Of a stretch of 64,000 nucleotides of DNA, positions 33,123 through 43,865 are shown in pieces. This DNA is from Ambrosia x helenae (taxonomy: Eukaryota; Streptophyta; Magnoliopsida; Asterales; Asteraceae), in NCBI GenBank assembly GCA_030844895.1, contig CM061231.1, forward strand, positions 90,864,706-90,928,705, in the 5' to 3' direction. The notes below the pieces were generated by a model that saw only the letters and a program-made list of their open reading frames with translations, had not been told where the DNA came from and made no database searches. The translations under genes were made by a program, and so were the position numbers. Within the stretch, counting starts at the first letter, position 1; every line of letters starts with the position of its first letter.

Positions 33123-34433
33123 CTACTGTGGCGGTGGTGGCGGATACTGGTACTGCGGTGCATGCGTACTGATCGTCATGCTGATCGTCATGATACGCTC
33201 ATACAAGAAATGTCGATGCGCAAAGTGCGCATCCCCTGTAATACCGCACTGAGCGTCCAGGCTCAGTAACTCCTCCGCGTAATGCGCCAAGGCATCCCGT
33301 GCATCTATCATCCTCGTCCACATCAGACGTGTCTGCTGCTCTACCTGTGCTACGGTGCGCTGCACCGTGTCAGCGAGAGTCTGAAAGTCCCGCTCTAAGG
33401 TGATGGCAGTGGACCATGCTAGTCCAGACAAGGGTGTCATCCTAGGTGGCTGGGATGGTCCGGGTATATCTGGGTGTGTGGATGGGAATGGCCCAAAGGG
33501 GGCTGGTATCGGTATGTGTGGTAGTAATGGGGTAAAACCTGGTGGTCTAAGGGTAAAGTGGGGTGGCATCATATAAGGGTCCCCTGCACCTAGAGGATAC
33601 GGTGCAGGTGTCATGCTGGGAAGGGTGGGAATCGGCAAGGTCATGGCTACTGGGGGTGGTGGCATAGGCTCGGCTAATGGGGCTACTAGAGGCTCCGAAA
33701 CAGTGGCCCACTCTGGAGTGGATACCACAACAGTGGGGGTAGGAGGGCTCGCGGTGGCAAAGGCTGCCATGCCTGCCCTGCGTAGCTCAGAGCTATCGGC
33801 GGGGCTACCCTCGAGTACATGTGCTGCTACGGCTGGCCCCTCCTGAGGTGCGGGCTCAAGTGGTGCTGGTGGGGCTATGGGGTCAGCAGGTGCGTCCTCT
33901 ATCATTGGAGCCACTGGCTCCTCCTGAACAGCTGGAATCTCGGGTACCAGCATGTGCTCAACCGAAGCTACGGACTCGTCGTCAGAGTCATCAGATATCC
34001 ACCCGTTCCTCCCACGGGAGATCGGCATGAGTCTCATGCCTGGAGGAATGTGGATGTGTGGTACAGGTGCTGGCTCATGCTCGACGTGAGCCTGTCTGTC
34101 GAATGGAGACTCTACTGTCTCCGACTGGGCTGGGATCGGCCGGGACGGTCCGGCACAGCCCTCAGGGAAGTCCCTGACAGCTCGGATGGGGCGTGGGGCT
34201 AACGGTGCGGCCGGTACAATGGGTAGCGGCGCGTCGACCACGGCGGGTGCCCAGTCAGGATCCTCGCTAGGATCCGTCTCGTCCGAGTCGTCATCTGAAC
34301 CTCCCGCGACGTCCATCTCTACGTCGTCGTCCTCCGCGTCAAGTACTACCAGCTCGATTGGCTCAGGTGGTGGTGCGGGGATGATCTGAAAGCTGCTATC
34401 GAAACTGGGCGCTATGCTACCAGCGTCCGACAT
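33123..34433 (-). CDS. Extra ORF between PBS and gag of the young Tekay element: acidic, proline-rich protein
   Basis: This intact ORF of 436 codons begins at ATG 34433 (MSDAGSIAPSFDSSFQIIPA); an in-frame ATG at 34454 would add seven residues. It lies wholly inside the retrotransposon, in the same direction as gag-pol, and uses a frame without a single stop in an otherwise AT-rich leader. Residues ~35-60 are very acidic (DAEDDDVEMDV, DDDSDETDPSEDPD). The centre is Pro/Ala/Val-rich. Residues ~345-410 look helical (LERDFQTLADTVQRTVAQVE), possibly a coiled coil. The C-terminus ends in PPPPPQ. I recognise no enzyme motif, zinc finger or membrane segment. TTTTGCCAG just upstream of the ATG resembles a 3' splice site, so it may be expressed from a spliced leader. 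The function is unknown. Confidence 0.8.
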   Translation of the reverse strand: MSDAGSIAPSFDSSFQIIPAPPPEPIELVVLDAEDDDVEMDVAGGSDDDSDETDPSEDPDWAPAVVDAPLPIVPAAPLAPRPIRAVRDFPEGCAGPSRPIPAQSETVESPFDRQAHVEHEPAPVPHIHIPPGMRLMPISRGRNGWISDDSDDESVASVEHMLVPEIPAVQEEPVAPMIEDAPADPIAPPAPLEPAPQEGPAVAAHVLEGSPADSSELRRAGMAAFATASPPTPTVVVSTPEWATVSEPLVAPLAEPMPPPPVAMTLPIPTLPSMTPAPYPLGAGDPYMMPPHFTLRPPGFTPLLPHIPIPAPFGPFPSTHPDIPGPSQPPRMTPLSGLAWSTAITLERDFQTLADTVQRTVAQVEQQTRLMWTRMIDARDALAHYAEELLSLDAQCGITGDAHFAHRHFLYERIMTISMTISTHAPQYQYPPPPPQ

Positions 34434-34705
34434 CCTGGCAAAAGAACCGTACATGTATATATATGAATTAATTTAAATTAGATAGTTAAGGCGTACATTA
34501 TCAGTAACCTTTCTAACCTCTAATACTACGTTAATGCATAACGATACCCCTGGCTAGCTTGGTCGGAATCTCCTCATGCCCAATGCTTCTTGAAAAAAAA
34601 TTACTTTAGTGTCTTTCTATATTTTTCTTTTGAAAACTTTATCTTTTGAACCAAATCCGGTTATAGTCTAGTTTTTAAAGAAAATACTCTAGTTCGTTAT
34701 AACCT
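34434..34705. other. Leader between PBS and the extra ORF
   Basis: AT-rich 5' untranslated segment of the young Tekay element. It includes an acceptor-like TTCTTTTGCCAG (minus strand) just before ATG 34433. No donor was assigned. Confidence 0.4.
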
Positions 34706-34719
34706 TGGCTCTGATACCA
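34706..34719 (-). promoter_or_regulatory. Primer-binding site, initiator tRNA-Met
   Basis: The minus strand reads TGGTATCAGAGCCA five bases downstream of the 5' LTR, complementary to the 3' end of plant initiator tRNA-Met. It primes minus-strand DNA synthesis. Confidence 0.93.
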
Positions 34720-34724
34720 CCTTT

Positions 34725-37700
34725 TGTCACACCACGACAATGGCGGAAACACGTGGCGCGACGGTTCAAAGCATAAAGTCAAGGTTATTGCTAAACACAA
34801 GTAATTTAAGAAAATGGGTCATTTATTATGACGTCAAATCTTGTTCAAATATTACACAAAAGTAAATTGTTTTTAAGACAATCATAGAGGTTTCTCAAAT
34901 ATATCCCAAATGCCTTGGGAAATAAAAGTGAAACCCCGCAAAAGTTTGACGCCGCATTGGAGGATTCCACGACCCAGCTTGCCCGGTTCTCCTTCATCTA
35001 ATTGCCTGAAAGATATGTTTAAAAGTTTCGTCAATATAAATATATTGGTGAGTTCACAGGTTTTTAGTTTCCAAAACTTGAATACTTGGGAAATACCATG
35101 TTATGACAATATATAGGAGTTGCAAATTCCTATAACTCTACTTGAGACTATAATCAAACCAAGACGTATAAAATAAATATGCCCCGCTCCAAGTCGTTAC
35201 TCGGTTTCCCACGACTTAAGTTCAGAATATATGCACCCCAGGCATAACCTAATGCATAATCGACGCTATCGATTAGGGGTGGGCCTTGTCAGGCACCAAT
35301 AGTACTATTCAATATTCCTCCGGTTTCATTTCCCTGAATAAATGATTATAGAGGCGAGGACTCAACCCCGAGTGGCGGTCACACCTCAAGTAATAAATCC
35401 GTCAAACATTTTCCCTAACATATCTTTCCCCCGGAAAACGTAAAAATAGTTTAAAATGGGGCCGTGAAACTCACCTGAAATTCTGTCTGGCTTACTAGGC
35501 GGATAGCAAAGATGGTCTCGCACCTACAAACGTCCTAGACGTATAAGTCACTATTCCTATAGTGCATGTGCCTTGGCAAGTTGTACACCCAACTCCCGAC
35601 CACAAGTTATTCCAAATCCCGTTTAATTAAGCGCGTATCCTAGGTTTCGTTGGCGTTGCATTACCCTTTGTGTTACAAGTTATATATTACTCTTGTTAAT
35701 ATTTCCTTAACTTGTATCTTATTATCATCGACTCGACGTCACTTAACATATAATTACTTTCCCATTTAAATAATTATACTTAAGATCGCATCGCTCGATA
35801 TAATATATATTTCAACACTCGACCCGACTCACTTTGCCGCACATTTGTTTTCCCATTTAAACAAATATACTAAGATCTTGTCGTTCGATTGTATATTCTT
35901 AACGCCCGATTCAACTCACCATACCGTATATTTATTTTCCCATTCAAATAAATATACTAGGATCTTGTTGGTACGGCATACACATATATATATCTTTGTC
36001 TTCTCGTCGCGGCTTTCCTTCCCGCATATCTACTTTCCCATTAAGTAGATATACTAGAATTTTGCCGAGACGAGCGTACATATATATAAATGTGTAATTT
36101 TTCTTGTTAAGTATATACGTTTGTTTAACGCCTTATTTGTTTATGTCATGTGTTTCTCCCACGAATAATTCCTTTAACACTTAGGAAAGTGTTTATTAGT
36201 TTTCACCCAATGTATATATATATTTTACTTCTTAAAATATATATTTTTCTTATCTTGCCGCAATGGCATTTTTCTCATGATTGGTCCGTGTACGGTTCGT
36301 TAACGCGTCTTAGTTCGATATCTTAACTCGATTAGTTAATTTTTCCCAAGTTTTTCCCAACATGTGTTTTATAGAAATATTATCCATATTTCTTCCTCTT
36401 TTCACATGTTACTTGGATGGTTTAAAATACTTATGTATTTTTAACCCAACTTGTTAACTTAACTACAAAAATGTTTCCAACACTTTTATATTCCCATTTA
36501 TATAAAAGTATTCATTTTTGTATAAGTTTCTCAAGTTTGTTTAATATTTTTATAAAATCTCTATTTTATAAAAATCCTTATGTTATTACCATCCATATTT
36601 TATAACTTTCAAAAATATACTTTTATACAAAATACCCAAGTATATCTACTAGTATTTACCAAAATCATCCTTAGAATTTATTACTTACATTTTTGACACC
36701 AAACTTTCCATACTTGCATTTTTGGACTAATAGTTTCTAAAATATCCATTTTAGTCCTCTAACTACCAAAGTTACAATATTAGTCCCTTAACTTCCAAAA
36801 GTTGCATTTTTCTACTCTAACTTCCAAAGTTAACATTTTTCACTCAAAATAGTAGACTTTGAAGATTCAACTTTTTATTGGTAAGTTATTTTTGTATCAA
36901 AACACTTTTGTTAGTCTTATATTCCATATGGAAGACTACTTGTATGTGTGTTTTATGGATTCGTCCATTTTAACAAAATATCATTCATCTAAGTAAGCTA
37001 ACTTTAATTTTTCATCTTCTTTATTTATGAACTTCTAATATGTTCCACCATACATTATACCTTAGATGATCATAATAAGATGATTTAAAGTTACTTTTAA
37101 CATATTCAAGTTCATTCCACAATTTTAACCAAAACATCATCCTACTTAGTTTTAAATGTAAACTTTATGCATTTTCAAGATTATTACATTATCATTATCA
37201 AATCCATGATTTCTTTTCATATCTTTAATCATCCATTTTACACATGTAAAACCTATTAAAGATTATGTTCAAACCACCTTTTAAACCCTTCATGTACAAC
37301 TTGCTTCTAAGCACACATACATGAATAATAATAATCAAAAACAAGGTTAAGAAGCTTACTACTAGCACAAGGCTAGGGAAGACAAAACCTTTGATTTTGA
37401 GAGGGGTTTAGTGTGTTCTTCCTTAATGGTTAAGCTCCAAGCTTGAAACACACAATAGGGGTTTGGATGATGGATTGTTTTAAGTGATTTGGAGATGTAA
37501 AAACTTGAAAGAAGAATGTGTATGGAGAGGGGAAAACCTACGGCCAAGGGAAAGGAAAGAAGAAGAGTTGTTTTGCTTGATGCTCCAAGTCTCTAACACA
37601 TGTTATATAAAGCCTTATCACATGTAATCATTCCAAAGATTCAAGAAATCTTATGGAGGATTGAGTTGTGTACTTGGGATATTTTTGGAAGATATGATAT

Positions 37701-38611
37701 GTGTGAGTGTATATATTGCCGTGTATATATGGATGTATGGGTAGGAGTTTTCATGCAAATCTTGCTATCTCCTTATGATCCATCATATCTTTATATAAGA
37801 TCCTTCCAATGCATGTGTACACTAGTGTCATGATGGTTTAGCTTGTGTCTTGGCTTATTAGGGCCTCTTGGCCGAAAATTTCACAAAGGGGGACAAGAGT
37901 GTGGCTTGCTTTTGTACTAGTGTTTTTCTTACACCTTTTTGTCTTATACATATGCATGCTTTATGCTAGATTCTTAGGTTATTATTATTAACAAAACATG
38001 GATATAACAAGGCCATTAGGCCGGCCCCCATGTGGGTTTAAGTGGGGTCCACAACTTCAAATATTTACCCATTGTTTGTTATGTTTAATCCCCCGTCGTT
38101 CGGGTGTCGTTCGGGTATTTTTCGGGTTTTAATCACACGTTATCCGGACATTAAGAATACCTTTAATAACCCTTAAATATAGTCTAATTTAAGCGTTGAT
38201 TGGTTATTTAGGCCTTTGCCGGGCGAAATTATGAGTTATACGCGTATCGGGTGCGGTACGCGCATTTTATTCGTTACCGGGAGATTTGTACAAGACGCTT
38301 TCACTTATGGTTTTGGAGTTCCAAAACTCATTATATTTTATGAAAATACCCTTTATTTTATATCCTGGGTGTCCGGGATCCTTTTCGTTTATTTAATTAT
38401 TACCGGGTAATTGCCAACGTCCATACCAGATAGCTTATTCGCACATGATCCAATCATGCTTTACCATTAAACGTACGCATTCCTATGCACTATTTGGAAA
38501 TTGCTATCTCCTAAGGCCTTGATAATTAAATCACACATAATTGCATTTAATTACGTTAATCATATATTAATTAAATTGTACGGAATTACCTTATTTTTGC
38601 CGGTTGTTACA
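34725..38611 (-). repeat. 5' LTR of the young Tekay element, 3887 bp
   Basis: The same length and ends as 24132-28018, with five single-base differences found by eye: 35004 G, 35412 T, 35532 G, 38428 A and 38476 C, versus A, C, A, G and T in the other LTR. All five are C/T or G/A transitions, three of them at CG sites. Confidence 0.95.
35674..36575 (-). repeat. Array of perfect hairpins with constant TCCCATT loop (5' LTR copy)
   Basis: Identical to the array at 25081-25982, at offset 10593: H1 35749-35778, H2 35843-35866, H3 35926-35957, H4 36026-36052 and H5 36482-36509. Confidence 0.9.
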
Positions 38612-38616
38612 AGAAT
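38612..38616. repeat. Target-site duplication AGAAT (right)
   Basis: AGAAT directly follows the LTR end at 38611 and matches 24127-24131. Confidence 0.92.
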
Positions 38617-38635
38617 CACTCAAAACATGGAGGGA

Positions 38636-39290
38636 GGTTTTTGGTTTGTCCCACGCCAGAAAGTGGTGGTTGATTGCCTGCAGAGTCCTCACGCGTAGGA
38701 TTTCTTGACCATTATTCCGATTGATGGTTTGGGGCAATGTATGTCTTCAATTGAATACAGGGAAATTCTCAAATACCGTTTATGATTTCCATATTTCCAG
38801 AAGATGAAACGTGCCCCATCTGTCGCAAGGCCTTTTTGGATAAATACGGGGAACACAAGGTCCATTGCAAGGAGTTTCCGGGATTCAAATACCGACACGA
38901 CTTGGTCCGCGGCACTCTCTTGGATATCTTAATTAAGGCATGCAGGGATATCGGCTAAGAAGGAGGCCCCCGTGAATTTTCTGTCAGATCTGGCGGATGG
39001 GAGGCCTACTCTTTGACCGGCGGATGTGCTTGTTTTTGGTTGGGCTGATGGGACACACGTTTGTGTTGAACTTACATGTGTGTCCCTTGGTTGGCTTCGG
39101 GACAAAGGTTTTATGGCTGAGCAAAAAGTTAAAAGGGCAGAGGCAAAGAAAGTCGAGAAGCACACCAGAGCTTGTGAAGAAAATCAATACGTTTTTGTTC
39201 CTTTGACTTTTGATACGTTTAGTTTTTTAGCTTTAGCCTCAAAAGCTGTCTATTTTTTAACATACGCACTAACCAAGCCCAGTTTAGTGT
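38636..39290 (+). pseudogene. Decayed C-terminal fragment of a plant reverse-transcriptase-associated protein
   Basis: The translation shows VVVDCLQSPHA, a TAG, then DFLTIIPIDGLGQCMSS, CPICRKAFLDKYGEHKVHC (a CxxC..H..C zinc-like motif), GFKYRHDLVRGTLLDIL, and after a frameshift KKEAPVNFLSDL, a TGA, PADVLVFGWADGTHVCVEL and FVPLTFDTFSFLA. From memory this is the conserved tail of a large family found next to reverse-transcriptase domains in plant genomes, often auto-named auxilin-like. Two stops (TAG for CAG, TGA for CGA) and a frameshift near 38960 make it dead. The young Tekay element sits directly upstream. Confidence 0.6.
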
Positions 39291-39308
39291 GTGAAACAAA
39301 CCAAACAA

Positions 39309-42300
39309 ATGCCCCTAATTTCTTCATCATCACTCTGTTCTTCACTCAAATCCCCAAACTTCATCTTCAGCACCTTTGTTAATTCTCCAGCAGCTGTGAA
39401 ACAAACATATTCCTCCAGGCAAAGAACTAGAGCTTCTTTTAACATGTCCACCAACGTTGCCCAATTCAATCTGTCTCCCACAAGCTTGCTCAAGATTCTA
39501 AAAGGAGACATCACTCAATGGTCCATCGACGGCTCCTCCGATGCAATTGTATGTGTTTAAGTTCTCATCTTTTTTTTTTAACTTTTACTATTTGCGCAAC
39601 ACCTTTTGGATAGCAAACCCGATCTCACTGAAAACAAGGAATTAGTTTGTTAAAGTTACGATGTTATAAGTTTATAATAATAAACCCTGCCTATGTATGT
39701 CAATTGGTGATTCTTGTTAAGGTAGTTTTATATGATTAAAATGTAGCCTGAGTTTTTTTCTTCAGTTGTTAGGTCTTGATTGTATGTGTATTTATGGAAC
39801 ACAAACAAGCACATGTGAACAGTTTTTTATCACAAACATTGACACCAAAATATACCAATCAAATTACCTAAACACACTTGACATATAATCTTGATCACAT
39901 AATTACCATAACATAGCGTCTCATAAAAACTCAAAATGATCATACTAAACTTCAAATTTTCAGTTAATCCACCCGGAATATTAGTTAATCAAGATAGGTG
40001 AAGTAATATTAATGTGTGATACACTAATATATATTAAATAATCTTCCAATGGGAAATTTAGAGTGCCTAAACTAAAAATAAAAAGTTAAAAACCCTAATG
40101 TAGGGATGAGCTCGGGACGGTATCTGTACCGAACCGATACCGATCCCGACAATACCGATACCGAAAAGTCCAAAAAACCAATACTGATACCGAACACATA
40201 CGGTACGGTATCGGTACGGTACCGAAACCCCTCGGTTCGGTATCGGGACGGGACGGGATCGGTATTCGGCCTTGTATGCTCATCCCTACCCTAATGAACT
40301 ATCGAACATAAACAAACATAAATGAACACGTTACCGAATGTTCACGAACATAAATGAACGAACGCGACCTCTATTCATGTTCGTTTGTTTAGCGAAACGA
40401 ACAAAATTTCTTGTTTGTGTTCGTTCATTTATTAAACAAACGAATACAAACGAACTTCCCGCCGAACAGTTTCACGAACTGTTCGTTGAACGTTTGGTTT
40501 GTTTACAGCCCTACCTGTATCCCACTACCCATGCCACCGGCTGCGGTGTTGTCGTGGGGGTAGTGAGGTACCAGCCCCATTTGCTAGTAGCGCCCCGCCC
40601 TCCCTTAAAAAGAAGTTGAGTAAGTGGAAATTTCTGAATTATTTAACTGATTTCGCATAGTTTACTCAGTCGGTTTTGATACAATGAGATGCACGGTGAA
40701 GTTTGTGATAATTAAGGGATGATATGCACAGGTGAATCCAGCAAATGAGCGGATGCTTGGTGGTGGTGGTGCTGATGGAGGTAATATTCTTGCAATACAA
40801 ACATATTTTTTTCTTTATATTTAACATTAATTTTATGTAAATTTGATAGCTATACACCGAGCTGCTGGCCCAGAACTGAAAACAGCGTGTTATGATGTCC
40901 CCGAAGTTCGCCCTGGAGTTCGTTGCCCAACTGGAGAAGCAAGAATCACCCGGTATGATCTCATGATTTAACTTTCGTCGTCATTATTTACTCACTTATT
41001 TCAGCTATGAAACTTGTTATTACAAAATTTATGCAGAGGGTTTAAATTGCCTGCGTCTCATGTAATCCACACTGTTGGACCTGTTTATGATGTTGATAGC
41101 AATGCTCCAGCTTCCTTGAGTAATGCCTACAGGTATCTGTTTTTATTATTAAATTCTTCATGCCTTCTTTTCATGTTATATCTAATTTAGCAACTGTATG
41201 ATAGAATCTAAGTCCGGCAATCATGGCCCATTCTTCCGAAAAACAGCTGATTTGATTAAAAAAAAGGTGCGCTTATGCGTTTATTTAGGTCCACTCATAT
41301 TATACAGGATCAAAATGAGCACTGTCAAGGTTGCAAAAGGCGCTAGGTGCTAGGCGGGCGGTGAGGTCAAGCCTAGGGACTAGTCGGGACTAGGCTGAAT
41401 TAGGCGTTTTGGTATTTTATTCGTATTTTATATATATATATATACACACACAAATTTAGGTGTTTTTTGAAAATATGTTTAGATATATACACATAATACT
41501 TAGAAACACTTAGATATACACGTAATACTAAGAAATACTTAGAAATTTAAAAAAAAATAAATAAATAAATCCACCGCCTAGCACCGCCTAGGCCCGACTA
41601 ATGGCCGCGTAATGGCCAAAACGCCTAGATCAGGGACTAGGACTTATTTCCGATTTTTACTCCCGCCTAGCGCCTAGGTGCCGCCTAGGCCGATTTTTGC
41701 AACACTGAGCACTGTATAACTTGCTAACTTAAAATGGGTCCACATAGCATCAGCCATGACCATTGTCTGTTGCTTCTACCGCCACTGGCCCCACCGACAC
41801 GGCCGGCACACCTGTTGGCTGTTGCCACCATAAATTGAATATACCTAGTGAACCCATTTTTATACTTGTGTTATCTAAAACGGCCCTTTCAGCCCACAAC
41901 TTTGTGGCCCAGACGTAATTGATACTTTTTAAAATGACTAGTTACCGGCCAACCGTTTCGCTAGGCTTAGTATTAGGATTTTACATAAAATCTACTGATT
42001 TGTCTATTAAATTGGGATTTTTTTTTTCATCTGTGTTTCAGGAACAGTCTGCGCGTTGCAAGAGAGAACAATATTCAATATGTTGCATTTCCTGCTATAT
42101 CTTGTGGTGTCTATGGGTGAGTTCCTTAAGCTGCACAAAGTAGATGGTTAGCTGATGTAAAATAACCAACAATTCATTTTTAGTTGAATATCAGTTTTAT
42201 TAGTTCTGTATTTAATGGGAGCGTGCAAATATTGTTTCAGATACCCATTTGATGAAGCTGCAACTGTAGCCATATCTACAATCAAGGAGCATTGTGACGC

Positions 42301-42474
42301 CATTAAAGAGGTATATATTGCACGTCTTTTGTTATGTTAGTTAACAATCGACAGACAGTCTGGGACTTTGTGAACCATGTGATTATGCTTTCTTTGCAGG
42401 TTCATTTTGTGCTTTTTTCGGATGATATCTACAATGTCTGGCTGAAAAAGGCGGGAGAGTTACTCCCAAATTAG
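39309..42474 (+). CDS. Macro-domain (ADP-ribose-binding, Appr-1''-p processing-like) protein, 7 exons, probable organelle transit peptide
   Basis: Exons 39309-39548, 40732-40780, 40850-40952, 41037-41132, 42042-42116, 42241-42310 and 42400-42474 all have GT-AG borders and sum to 708 nt (235 aa). The macro fold signatures are clear: LKILKGDITQWSIDG, then DAIVNPANERMLGGGGADGA and IHRAAGPEL, later ASHVIHTVGPVYD, FPAISCGVYGYP and VHFVLFSDDIY. Such MACROD-type enzymes bind ADP-ribose and can remove mono-ADP-ribose from proteins or hydrolyse related metabolites. The first ~45 residues are Ser-rich with few acids, then MSTNVAQF follows; this suggests a plastid or mitochondrial transit peptide, with ATG 39309 as start (39444 would give a cytosolic form). 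AATAAA lies at 42533-42538. Introns 1 and 4 carry MITEs. Confidence 0.9.
40101..40288. mobile_element. hAT MITE in intron 1 of the macro-domain gene
   Basis: Termini TAGGGATGAGC and GCTCATCCCTA form an inverted pair, with 8-bp TSD CCCTAATG at 40093-40100 and 40289-40296. The 188-bp interior is made of CGGTA/TACCG-rich inverted words. No coding capacity. Confidence 0.9.
40297..40513. mobile_element. Truncated hAT-type MITE
   Basis: The right terminus GTTTACAGCCCTA and interior GTTCGTTTGTTT/AAACAAACGAA words match the common plant TAGGGCTGTAAAC MITE type. The left end is lost at the boundary with the preceding MITE. Confidence 0.6.
40514..40610. mobile_element. Right-end fragment of the Myb/SANT-carrying PIF family
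   Basis: The order CCCACTACC, ATGCCACCGGC, GCGGTGTT, GGTACC, then GCGCCCCGCCCTCCCT followed by TAA parallels the right end of the element at 52935-54080. Confidence 0.5.
41325..41706. mobile_element. hAT-like MITE in intron 4 of the macro-domain gene
   Basis: An 8-bp duplication GAGCACTG flanks it at 41317-41324 and 41707-41714. Imperfect terminal repeats share GTTGCAAAA. Subterminal CGCCTAGG and GGCGCTAGG words occur on both sides. A related terminus, ATCAAAGGCGCTAGGCGC, appears at about 51900 inside the Helitron. Confidence 0.85.
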
Positions 42475-42823
42475 CATTTGTTTCGACTTCAGATGTCTGC
42501 GTTTACCGTAAGTTGGAGATTGTATTTCAATCAATAAATAGTGTTATGGTTTCACTTTAACCAGGGGTCCGCCCAAACCGAAACAAATATCATGTGGCTC
42601 AGTGTTTACGCTTTGAAAAGATTTAGCTGTTGGGTTTACAGTTTGGAACTTAACATTGAACCAGCTATTTACCTTCTCTCCACCTGGTTAAACTTGTTAC
42701 ACACATTGCGGGCAACATAACCAGATAACCATTGATCAACTACTTTCATAAGTTGATCGAGTAACAGATACATGAAATAACAAAAATCTTGACATTATTA
42801 CGTATTGTCTGGTGCGGTTTGTA

Positions 42824-43072
42824 TTGTCTGGTGCGGTTTGGTTGAAATCTTGAATTTGTAAAGCCTGCATACATAATGTGATGTGAGTAATAAACAAAGA
42901 AAGATATATAGATATGTAAAAGAAATAATAATAATAATAATAATAATGAAAATAAGGATATATAAAGATGAAAAAGTTTCTTGCAAAAATAAAAGAGGTA
43001 AGTTAATAGCAGCACCTTCACAGCTAGCACACTTGCAGCTCATCAATCATTGTATTTTCCTATTTATTGTAA
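42824..43072. repeat. Left arm of a long inverted repeat around a LINE
   Basis: 42826-43046 is the reverse complement of 47724-47940 with about ten substitutions and a shorter trinucleotide run on the right (seven versus four copies of AAT). Weaker pairing (TAGGAAA, ACAAT) may extend to about 43072. Immediately outside, an 18-bp phrase TATTGTCTGGTGCGGTTT is tandemly duplicated (about 42795-42830). Confidence 0.85.
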
Positions 43073-43082
43073 AGAATTTCTC

Positions 43083-43865
43083 ATGTCATGGGAAGGTAAC
43101 TCCTTTATGGTTTGGGTCCAAGAGATTGATGCTGTATGGAAGCCATCCTTTCAATATACACCGTCGTCGGATGAAGGTGTGGACGGAGTGCCGGAGTTTA
43201 GTTCAGGTGAGGTGAAAGGTGAACCACAGGTGGAAGATGATGAGTGTTTTGGTTCTCCCATGTGCATGGGAAACTGGAAAGAAAATGATGATAAAAACGG
43301 TTCGAGTCCCGAGGCTGATTGTAGCTTTGGTACTCAACCTTCCACTGATACTGGTACTTTGGATAAGAATAATGTTCCTTTGTCCCCTTCTGCTGGGCCC
43401 GAAAATGTTAAAAAGACGGCGCCTACAAGTCTTAATGGGCCGGGTTTTTTCAATAATATACAGGCCAATTCTATTGGGCCTAGTTTTATCACCTTGAGAG
43501 CAAAAGACAGGAGGAAGACCAGACTCAAAGGGGCCCAGTTATTCAAGACCCCTGACTTAAATAACCCTGTTGAATCAGACCCATTCAGCCTAGATGACCT
43601 GATCAAAAAGGATGCTGAGGAATATATTCAGTCGAAAATTTTAAGGGATACTATAGACCCTCCAGATTCAGGGATGCCAACTGTAGATCCTTCGGATATT
43701 CCAGTCAAGAGTGGAGGCGAAGCCATGGCTGATCAAGTCGATGTGGATCATGAAGTGGAAGCCACCATGGATTATGGCAAGTGCCTTGGGATTGAGACAA
43801 AGGGATTTTCTAAGCTGGTAAGCAATATGGTTAAGGGGGAATTGGAGAATATTGTGTCAATATGA
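43083..43865 (+). CDS. LINE ORF1, C-terminal part
   Basis: The frame is open from 43050, but LINE-like sequence starts near ATG 43083 with SWEGNSFMVWVQEIDAVWKP, a pattern typical of the segment after the RNA-binding and zinc-knuckle part of plant L1 ORF1 proteins. That N-terminal part is missing, so the protein is truncated. The rest is hydrophilic and acidic without a recognised fold. The stop TGA at 43863-43865 overlaps the ORF2 start (ATGA), which suggests coupled termination and re-initiation. Confidence 0.65.
   Translation: MSWEGNSFMVWVQEIDAVWKPSFQYTPSSDEGVDGVPEFSSGEVKGEPQVEDDECFGSPMCMGNWKENDDKNGSSPEADCSFGTQPSTDTGTLDKNNVPLSPSAGPENVKKTAPTSLNGPGFFNNIQANSIGPSFITLRAKDRRKTRLKGAQLFKTPDLNNPVESDPFSLDDLIKKDAEEYIQSKILRDTIDPPDSGMPTVDPSDIPVKSGGEAMADQVDVDHEVEATMDYGKCLGIETKGFSKLVSNMVKGELENIVSI

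Larger units (their letters stand above)
24132..38611 (-). mobile_element. Complete young Tekay/Del-type chromovirus (Ty3/gypsy), 14480 bp
   Basis: The element has two collinear 3887-bp LTRs (24132-28018 and 34725-38611), TG/CA termini and a 5-bp target duplication AGAAT at 24127-24131 and 38612-38616. On the minus strand the order is 5' LTR, PBS (34706-34719), extra ORF, gag, pol with a C-terminal chromodomain, PPT (28019-28028) and 3' LTR. I found five differences between the LTRs by eye (24411/35004, 24819/35412, 24939/35532, 27835/38428, 27883/38476). All are transitions and no indel was seen, i.e. roughly 99.9% identity. Pol is intact, but gag is frame-broken at two places. Confidence 0.95.

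Noticed and set aside
33613..34389. Plus-strand frames opposite the extra ORF of the young Tekay element
   Set aside because: They mirror the Pro/Ala-rich codons of the minus-strand ORF; the minus strand has the longer frame, an acidic/helical organisation and the element's orientation.
42798..43046. Cys-rich start (MMSCKCASCEGA) on the minus strand suggesting a metallothionein
   Set aside because: Only four cysteines, then a hydrophobic low-complexity tail; the other arm of the inverted repeat stops after 14 codons. No metallothionein pattern.
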